This document shows positions 1 through 6,869 of a stretch of 11,847 nucleotides of DNA, piece by piece; position 1 is the stretch's first letter, and each line of letters begins with the position of its first letter. The stretch comes from JAKOQB01 sp050258235 (GTDB lineage Bacteria; Pseudomonadota; Gammaproteobacteria; Burkholderiales; Burkholderiaceae_F). The position numbers and the translations under genes were made by a program. The stretch spans positions 1 through 11,847 of the forward strand of contig JBLMYK010000319.1 of NCBI GenBank assembly GCA_050258235.1, in the 5' to 3' direction. The notes beneath the pieces were generated by a model. That model had not been told where the DNA came from and did no database searches. It saw only the letters and a list, made by a program, of their open reading frames with translations.

Positions 1-223
1 CGGGCGCGACCAGCGTCAGTCGCCCGAACTCGCCTCTGGCATGCGCATTCTCCAGCGTCGACGCGAAGTCTGCAGCGAGTCGCTCTTCTTCCCAGTTGTG
101 GCTGCTGCACGGAAGCCTGGCCTCGAGTGACAGGCGAATGGCATCGTCTTCCGGACTGCGGCTGTACAGCATCGCGCGTCGAGCGTTGGCGACCATGATC
201 CAATGGCTTCCGTTCCTGCTCAT
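1..223 (-). CDS. Host_attach (baeRF-like) family protein, N-terminal part only
   Basis: This is the 5' end of a gene that runs off the left edge of the window; 74 codons are visible. The ATG at 223-221 has a strong ribosome binding site, GGGAGGA at 237-231, seven bases upstream. The protein opens with SHWIMVANARRAMLYS, which matches the first beta strand of the family called 'protein required for attachment to host cells' (typically WIVVAD.ARARLF). Residues 44-74 (WEEERLAADFASTLENAHAR, then GEFGRLTLVAP) match the conserved helix and following strand of that family. The stretch between them is shorter than in many members. The family is related to the archaeal-type release factor/Pelota fold; its bacterial role is poorly defined despite the name. 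Its start overlaps the stop of the small upstream ORF in an ATGA, which suggests translational coupling. The family call is from motif recognition, and the missing C-terminal part cannot be checked. Confidence 0.68.
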   Translation of the reverse strand, partial: MSRNGSHWIMVANARRAMLYSRSPEDDAIRLSLEARLPCSSHNWEEERLAADFASTLENAHARGEFGRLTLVAP

Positions 224-447
224 GGTTCCATCCTCCCGCGGGGCATTGCCGCTGAACGCGTCCATTGGCCCCGGTCGCCAGCGCGACGTTTCCGCTGAGG
301 CGCTCCGATCATCGATGGGCGACCAGCGGGGCTGGAACGTCGCGCCAGGCGCGTGCGCGACGGCGCCATCGTTTCGGGATTGGAATCGAAGTAACTTCTC
401 GTCGTTGCGAGAAATGCCTCGATGGCTGCGGCATGAATCGCTCTCAT
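220..447 (-). CDS. Small hypothetical protein upstream of the Host_attach gene
   Basis: A 75-residue ORF whose stop codon overlaps the next ATG in an ATGA arrangement. I do not recognise its family. The ATG at 447-445 follows a purine-rich stretch (GGAAGGAAAGGAG) ending three bases before it; a TTG at 465 in the same frame is an alternative start but would lie inside that stretch. Residues 1-35 look like ordinary protein, with an amphipathic helix-like opening (MRAIHAAAIEAFLATTRSYF) followed by DSNPETM. Residues 36-75 are arginine-, serine- and proline-rich, like out-of-frame translation of high-GC DNA. So either the protein has a basic disordered tail, or the gene is decayed or frameshifted after about residue 35. 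The good start context, the position behind a promoter candidate and the coupled stop are the evidence for a real gene. It has no signal peptide or membrane segment. Confidence 0.4.
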   Translation of the reverse strand: MRAIHAAAIEAFLATTRSYFDSNPETMAPSRTRLARRSSPAGRPSMIGAPQRKRRAGDRGQWTRSAAMPRGRMEP

Positions 448-1144
448 GTGCTCCTTTCCTTCCAAAATGTTCCCTCCACGGAAGCCAGACCGCGCATCGC
501 GTTTGAAGTTCGAGCGCCCGGTACTGAGAACGAATGCGGTATGGGCACGGCGGTCGCGTGCTCGACAATCAACGGCGCTCCCGAAGCACTGACTGGCGGC
601 TCAGCGCTCGCCGACCGCGTGGCGCAAGGCCATCGTTTCACTCTGCGGAGGTAGTGGTCCGTCAGGCGCCCAAAACAAAAGCATCTCCCACTATGTGCCG
701 GCGATCCTGCTCTGCAACCCGGGCAACCGAGATGGCAGGAACGGCCCGCGCCCGGAGTCCGGCAGACTTTCTGTCGATTTCGCGCTGCGCATCGAGCCGG
801 TCGACCGGCTCAATCACCGAGGCCAAGCGGCGCCGATCTGCAGAGCGAAAGTCGCGGCTCGCGGCGGCGACCATCGCGCCGCCCAATCTGCATCTGGTGC
901 GCACTTCTTCGTGCGGTCAGGCAACGAGCGTGTCTCGACAGGAGCGTTTGCCGGTTGCGCAATTGCCAGCACAGCTGCATTCGTCCGCCCCCGCTCGTTG
1001 TGTCGCGATGTCCGCGACGCATGGCGCCGCGACTCCCTCGCAACCGCTTGCGAACACGTTGGCTGGTCAGCGACTGAACTCTTGCACATCCATGTCGCCG
1101 CTGTCGTAAGGGAATGCCGTACAAACCCCGGGAATGTGCGTCGG
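448..1144. other. Long stretch without a convincing gene
   Basis: About 700 bp between the end of the glgX unit and the small ORF. Its GC content is visibly lower than in the flanking genes (around 58% in sampled rows against about 65%). Open frames occur on both strands, for example 662-904 and 444-641 on minus and 534-1109 and 695-1159 on plus. Their translations are rich in Arg, Ser and Ala, lack recognisable motifs, overlap one another, and have no clear ribosome binding sites. The 662-904 minus frame reads most like protein near its end (HIVGDAFVLGA) but has a stop four codons upstream of its GTG start. The stretch may be decayed coding DNA or a long spacer. Apart from the promoter candidate at 485-511, I see no RNA gene or repeat in it. 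Confidence 0.55.
485..511 (-). promoter_or_regulatory. Candidate sigma-E/ECF-type promoter
   Basis: On the minus strand GAACTT (511-506) is followed after exactly 15 bases by GTCTGG (490-485). The RpoE-type consensus is GGAACTT, about 15-16 bases, then GTCTAA or similar. The -10 element lies 38 bp upstream of the ATG at 447, a plausible leader length for the small ORF and the Host_attach gene. This is one sequence match in high-GC DNA, so chance is possible, and the last two bases of the -10 depart from consensus. Confidence 0.3.
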
Positions 1145-1183
1145 AAGAAACCCCAATAGGCAGACCACCGCCACTGCGTTGGG
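1145..1183 (-). terminator. Possible intrinsic terminator after glgX
   Basis: Reading the minus strand, CCCAA (1183-1179) pairs with TTGGG (1156-1152), and inside it GCAG (1177-1174) pairs with CTGC (1163-1160) around a ten-base loop, with a 1/3-base internal bulge. The hairpin is followed by G and then TTTCTT (1150-1145), a short imperfect U-tract. It lies about 75 bp past the glgX stop, a suitable place to end the upstream operon. The stem is interrupted and the U-tract is weak, so the call is tentative. Confidence 0.38.
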
Positions 1184-1258
1184 TCTGAATGCGCTGCGAG
1201 ATCGCGTTCCTGGGCTCGATGCCGCGCTGGCGTCTATGTGAGTCGCACCCGATCCGCG

Positions 1259-3391
<2,133 letters not shown>

Positions 3392-3413
3392 CGATGCGTC
3401 AACTCCGGGGTCG

Positions 3414-4307
3414 TCATCTGTGTGCTGTCGCGCCTGCGCGCCGGCGCCGCAGCGCGCACTGGTCAAGGAACTCGGCAACGATCGGCCCGCTGTCGAGCAG
3501 CTCGCTCCGTTGCAGCGCGTGAAACTCCGGGTGCCATTGCACGCCCATCACGAAGCTCGATCCCGTCCAGCGCACCGCCTCGACCACGCCATCGGCGGGC
3601 GAGCGCGCCTCCACCCCCAGTCCGTTGCCGAGCTTCTTCACGCACTGGTGGTGGATGCTGTTGACGCGCAGCCGCGCGTCTTCGCCGTACAGGCGCGCCA
3701 GCGTCGAGTTCGGCTCGAAGGCGATGTCGTGGTGCAGCTGGTCGTACAGGTTCAGGTTCACGTGCTCGATCGCCGCCGGCAGCTGGGTCGGAATGTCCTG
3801 CTGCAGGGTTCCATTGAAAGCGACGTTGATCAGCTGCATGCCGCGGCAGATGCCCAGCACCGGCTTCTGCTCGAAGACGAACGCCCACAGCATCTCGATT
3901 TCGTACATGTCGCGCACGCGGTCGCCGGCCCACTCCGGCCGCAGCGGCTCCTCGCGGTAGGTGCCGGGGCTGACGTCGGCGCCACCCTGCAGCACCAGCC
4001 CGTCGAGCGCGCTGACGTAGTCGCGCATCGAGACGCTGGCGCGCTGCACGCTCGATGCGGAGTCCAGCGTGGGGATCATGAAGACCAGCGCGCCGTGCGT
4101 CAGCAGCCACTGCGCGACCGACGCCTCCAGGTACTGCAGCGTCTTGCCCCGGAACCCGAGCGCCTTTGCGCCGTCCGGGTGCAGGATGCGCGCCGACAGG
4201 CCGATGCGCAACGGCGGCGGCGCGGCAGCCGGCTGCAGCGGCAGGCCGAAGTCCGGCGCGATGCGCCCGGCTAGATCTCTCTGCTCCAGACCTGGCTTTG
4301 CTTCCAC
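3414..4307 (-). CDS. Gamma-glutamyl hydrolase, PuuD/peptidase C26 class I glutamine amidotransferase-like
   Basis: A 297-residue protein (from GTG at 4307) of the family that cleaves gamma-glutamyl amides, such as PuuD acting on gamma-glutamyl-GABA. The nucleophile elbow GICRGMQ places Cys154, and the QWHPEF motif supplies His259 and Glu261, so the class I amidotransferase triad is intact. VLQGGADVSP (about 105-114) and SIHHQ (217-221) are further C26 landmarks. There is no signal peptide, so it should act in the cytoplasm. The start is uncertain. GTG at 4307 overlaps the ligase gene by 37 bp and adds about 32 residues before the conserved LRIGLSARI; a TTG at 4211 would begin exactly there and give 265 residues. 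Neither has a strong ribosome binding site, which fits translation by coupling to the ligase. Pairing with an upstream GCS2-type ligase suggests it degrades or edits that enzyme's gamma-glutamyl product (inference). Confidence 0.9.
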   Translation of the reverse strand: MEAKPGLEQRDLAGRIAPDFGLPLQPAAAPPPLRIGLSARILHPDGAKALGFRGKTLQYLEASVAQWLLTHGALVFMIPTLDSASSVQRASVSMRDYVSALDGLVLQGGADVSPGTYREEPLRPEWAGDRVRDMYEIEMLWAFVFEQKPVLGICRGMQLINVAFNGTLQQDIPTQLPAAIEHVNLNLYDQLHHDIAFEPNSTLARLYGEDARLRVNSIHHQCVKKLGNGLGVEARSPADGVVEAVRWTGSSFVMGVQWHPEFHALQRSELLDSGPIVAEFLDQCALRRRRAGATAHR

Positions 4308-5392
4308 ATCAAATCCGCAAGCGATTCGGAGGCGCTGTACTGCTCGCGCATCCAGCGCGCATCGTTGGCGCGCTCCTTGGCCCAGCGCAGCACCTGCGCC
4401 AGCGCGGCACCCGACTGCAGTTCCTGCGCGTCGACCGTGAGCTGCGCGCAGGTGGCGATGATGTCTTCGTGGATCGGCACGTGCTCGTGCGTGCGCGGGT
4501 CGATCATCAATCCGTCGAGGCCGAAGCGGCACGCCTGGAACCGGTTGTACGTGTAGGTGATGTACATGTCCTCGCCGACGGTGACGGGCCGCTCGATCAG
4601 AAGGCGCCGCGCCAGCGCCTGCGCATACGCCGCGAGCACCGCCGCCTTGTCCACGGTGAGCGGCGTGTCGAACACGCGGATCTCGATCGTGCCGTACTCG
4701 GGCTTGGGCCGGATGTCCCAGTAGAAGTCCTTCATGCTTTCGACCACCTTCGCCGCCCGCATCTTCTCGAAGTAGGCAACGAAGGCGTCCCAGCGGTCGA
4801 CCACCGGCGCCCGTCCGGACAGCGGGAACGCGAACACGGAATTCAGCCGCGACGAGTCGAAGGCCGTGTCCACGCCCTGCTGGTACGGCGACGATGCCGC
4901 CAGCGCGATGAAATGCGGGATGTAGCGTGACAGCGCGTGCAGCAGGTACATCGCGCTGTCTCCATCGGTGCAGCCGATGTGCACGTGCTGCCCGAAAATC
5001 GTGAACTGCTTGGCGAGGTAGCCGTACAGGGACGAGATCTGCTTGAAGCGCGGCTTGTCGAAGATCTGGCGCTCGCTCCAGTGCTGGAACGGATGCGTGC
5101 CGCCGCCGGCCACCAGCAGGTTCAGCCGGTCCGCCTCCTTGATGACGGTATCGCGGATCGTGCGCAGCTCGGCCAGCGCGTCCACATACCGCTCGTGAAT
5201 GCCGGTCGAAATCTCGATCATGCTCTCGGTGATTTCGGGCTTGATATCGCCCGGATACTTGCGGCGCTCGATCGCGCGCAGCAGGTCGGTGGCGCCTCGC
5301 GTCAGATCGCAGTCGCGCCGGTTCAGGATCTGCAGCTCGAGCTCGATGCCGAAGGTCAGCGCCTTGGACTGGCCGAATTGCATGTCGCTCAT
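4271..5392 (-). CDS. ybdK: YbdK-type GCS2 carboxylate-amine ligase
   Basis: A 373-residue protein of the glutamate-cysteine ligase family 2, almost exactly the length of E. coli YbdK (372). Members join a carboxylate, classically the gamma-carboxyl of glutamate, to an amine using ATP. E. coli YbdK has weak gamma-glutamylcysteine synthetase activity, and the true substrate of most members is unknown. Visible landmarks are FGIELELQIL (about 14-23, metal/ATP-binding glutamates), PEITESMIEISTG (52-64), VAGGGTHPF (94-102), FGQHVHIGC (133-141) and, further on, TIEIRVFDTP. The ATG at 5392 has GGAG at 5404-5401 with an eight-base spacing and overlaps the antiporter stop as ATGA. The start is followed immediately by conserved family sequence. 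The next gene, a C26 gamma-glutamyl hydrolase, begins inside or just after its 3' end, so the three products are probably made together. The gene symbol is by family similarity only. Confidence 0.93.
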   Translation of the reverse strand: MSDMQFGQSKALTFGIELELQILNRRDCDLTRGATDLLRAIERRKYPGDIKPEITESMIEISTGIHERYVDALAELRTIRDTVIKEADRLNLLVAGGGTHPFQHWSERQIFDKPRFKQISSLYGYLAKQFTIFGQHVHIGCTDGDSAMYLLHALSRYIPHFIALAASSPYQQGVDTAFDSSRLNSVFAFPLSGRAPVVDRWDAFVAYFEKMRAAKVVESMKDFYWDIRPKPEYGTIEIRVFDTPLTVDKAAVLAAYAQALARRLLIERPVTVGEDMYITYTYNRFQACRFGLDGLMIDPRTHEHVPIHEDIIATCAQLTVDAQELQSGAALAQVLRWAKERANDARWMREQYSASESLADLMWKQSQVWSREI

Positions 5393-6603
5393 CGCGCGTT
5401 CTCCGCGGTTTCGCCCGCGCGCCCGAGCGCGAATTGCAGTGCCAGCGGCCCGGCAAAGGCGAGGATCGTGATCGCGAGGTACATGCTCGCGCTGATCTCC
5501 TGCGCCAGCAGCGGCGCTTGCTGCGTGATGTCGTGGAGCATCAGCAGCGCGAGCCCGGACATCGGCGTCAGCCCCAGCTGCACCAGCGACGCCTTGCGCG
5601 TCGTCAGGCTGCTGGCGCGCGCCAGCAGCAGCACCGGCACCAGCTTGCCCAGGTAGCGCGCCGCGACGAAGCCGGCGGCCATCGGCAGGGCGTGGGTCCA
5701 GCCGCTGAACTCGAGGCTGGCGCCAGCCAGCGCGAACAACAGAACGACGAACAGCATCGCGGTCTCGCCGAACCGCAGCGAAACGAAGTGCCGCTCGCGG
5801 TCGAACGCGCGCCCGAGCATGCCGAGCAGCAGCAGCGTCAGCGGCACGAGCAGCCGCAGCGCGGAAGCCGCCGCGACGGTGACCAGCACCAGCGCCACCG
5901 TGACCGCGAACTGGAACGCCGGCCGGCGGCCGAACAGGCGCAGCAGCTGGATCAGCAGCGCAGCCAGCACGGCCGCGAGCAGGAGCGAGCCGGCGATCAG
6001 GTACAGCGGATGCGCGACCATCATCGTCAGCCCGCGTGCGCTTTCGAAGTGCAGCCAGCCGAAGATCAGTGCCAGGCCGACCACTGCATAGGTCGTGTTC
6101 AGCGCGGTGAACAGCATCACGCGCTCGGTGACCTGTCCCTGTGCGCGCAGATCCTTGACCAGGGTGATGACGACCGCCGGGGATGTCGCCATCGCCAGCA
6201 CGCCGGCGGCTGTCGCTGTGACCGGGCGCGCGCCGAACAGGGTCATCAGCGCGAACACGGCTGCCAGCGTAAGCGCCGCTTCGAGCAGGCTCGCGGCAAG
6301 CAGCCAGGGGTTGCGGCGCAGCCAGCCCAGATCGACGCGCTGTCCGAGCTCGAACAGCAGCAGGCCGACAGCGATGTCGACGAAGACACGCAGCTTGTCC
6401 AGCGTGCCGGTGTCGAGCAGCCCTGCGGCGTGCGGACCGAGGACGGCACCTACCAGCAGGTAGCCGATCACCCGTGAAACACGCAGCCAGCGGCGCACGG
6501 CTTCTCCGGCGACGATCGCCGCCAGCAGCAGCACGGCGACCCACGCCAGCGGGCCGATGACAGGCGGCCAAGCGGGAATGAAGTGGAGGTCGCTGAGGTT
6601 CAC
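5389..6603 (-). CDS. CPA2-type cation/proton antiporter without RCK domain
   Basis: A 404-residue, highly hydrophobic inner-membrane protein with about 11-12 predicted membrane segments, of the Na+/H+ exchanger (KefB/KefC-like) superfamily. Landmarks are GYLLVGAVLGP (47-57), GLLLFELGQRVDL (80-92), ATSPAVVITLVKD (139-151, the segment holding ion-coordinating residues in CPA2 members) and LGLTPMSGLALLM (343-355). KefB and KefC are about 600 residues because a nucleotide/glutathione-binding RCK (KTN) domain follows the membrane part; here the protein ends 15-20 residues after the last helix, so any regulation must come from elsewhere. The ion (K+ or Na+) cannot be told from sequence. The start is GTG at 6603, chosen because NLSDLHFIPAWPP resembles the usual pre-TM1 leader; its ribosome binding site is poor. 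The stop overlaps the ligase ATG by four bases, so the two are probably translationally coupled. Confidence 0.9.
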   Translation of the reverse strand: MNLSDLHFIPAWPPVIGPLAWVAVLLLAAIVAGEAVRRWLRVSRVIGYLLVGAVLGPHAAGLLDTGTLDKLRVFVDIAVGLLLFELGQRVDLGWLRRNPWLLAASLLEAALTLAAVFALMTLFGARPVTATAAGVLAMATSPAVVITLVKDLRAQGQVTERVMLFTALNTTYAVVGLALIFGWLHFESARGLTMMVAHPLYLIAGSLLLAAVLAALLIQLLRLFGRRPAFQFAVTVALVLVTVAAASALRLLVPLTLLLLGMLGRAFDRERHFVSLRFGETAMLFVVLLFALAGASLEFSGWTHALPMAAGFVAARYLGKLVPVLLLARASSLTTRKASLVQLGLTPMSGLALLMLHDITQQAPLLAQEISASMYLAITILAFAGPLALQFALGRAGETAENAR

Positions 6604-6847
6604 CTGGGGTCCGTGTCGTTGTTGTCGGTGTACGGGGCGCGCGCGTGGCGACGCGAAAGAGCGGCGTCGCGCCAGCGTGCGCCTGAAGCCGCGCGAGATG
6701 GGAAACTCGCCGCGCAGTTTAGTTCATAGTTCGCGGCCGACGCCCGCGGACCGCGCCTGCGGCGCGCGGTGCGCGGTGCGCGCCCGGTATCTGCGGTCTG
6801 CCGCGCCGCCTCCGCCAGGAGGGCAGCCGCGTGATGCGAACGCGATC
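6604..6847. other. Intergenic gap upstream of the antiporter operon
   Basis: Between the phosphoketolase and the antiporter lie 266 bp with no credible ORF. This is the likeliest place for a promoter of the antiporter-ligase-hydrolase-glgX unit. A relatively AT-rich patch around 6717-6732 (minus strand reads GAACTATGAACTAAAC, with GAACTA twice) could contain a -10-like element, but I find no matching -35. A short tandem GGTGCGC repeat lies near 6769-6785. No regulator site can be named with confidence. Confidence 0.35.
6648..6670. repeat. Inverted repeat upstream of the antiporter
   Basis: GCGACGC (6648-6654) and GCGTCGC (6664-6670) form a perfect 7-bp inverted repeat around nine bases. It lies 45-67 bp upstream of the antiporter GTG, so it could be an operator half-site pair or a leader hairpin. 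Short GC-rich palindromes arise easily by chance in this DNA. Confidence 0.3.
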
Positions 6848-6869
6848 GCCGATCCCACGTGCGATCGGC
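6848..6869 (-). terminator. GC-rich hairpin directly after the phosphoketolase stop
   Basis: GCCGATC (6848-6854) and GATCGGC (6863-6869) form a perfect 7-bp stem with an eight-base loop, starting at the base next to the phosphoketolase stop codon. No U-tract follows on the minus strand, so it is not a classical intrinsic terminator. It may act as a 3'-end stabiliser, a Rho-assisted site or simply be a chance palindrome. Confidence 0.28.

Noticed and set aside
662..904. 80-residue minus-strand ORF in the gene-poor gap
   Set aside because: No recognisable motif, no ribosome binding site and no continuation upstream; mentioned in the gap entry but not called as a gene.
534..1109. 191-residue plus-strand ORF in the gene-poor gap
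   Set aside because: Arg/Ser/Ala-rich translation without motifs or a ribosome binding site, overlapping other frames of equal quality.
3414..5456. 680-residue minus-strand frame as one protein
   Set aside because: Only its last 265-297 residues match a family (C26); the first part is an out-of-frame reading of the ligase gene.
5434..6477. 347-residue plus-strand open frame rich in Gln, Arg and His
   Set aside because: Antisense shadow of the antiporter gene; the extreme composition comes from reading the reverse of hydrophobic codons.
6767..6790. Short tandem GGTGCGC repeat
   Set aside because: Only two copies in very GC-rich DNA; not enough to call a repeat element or binding site.
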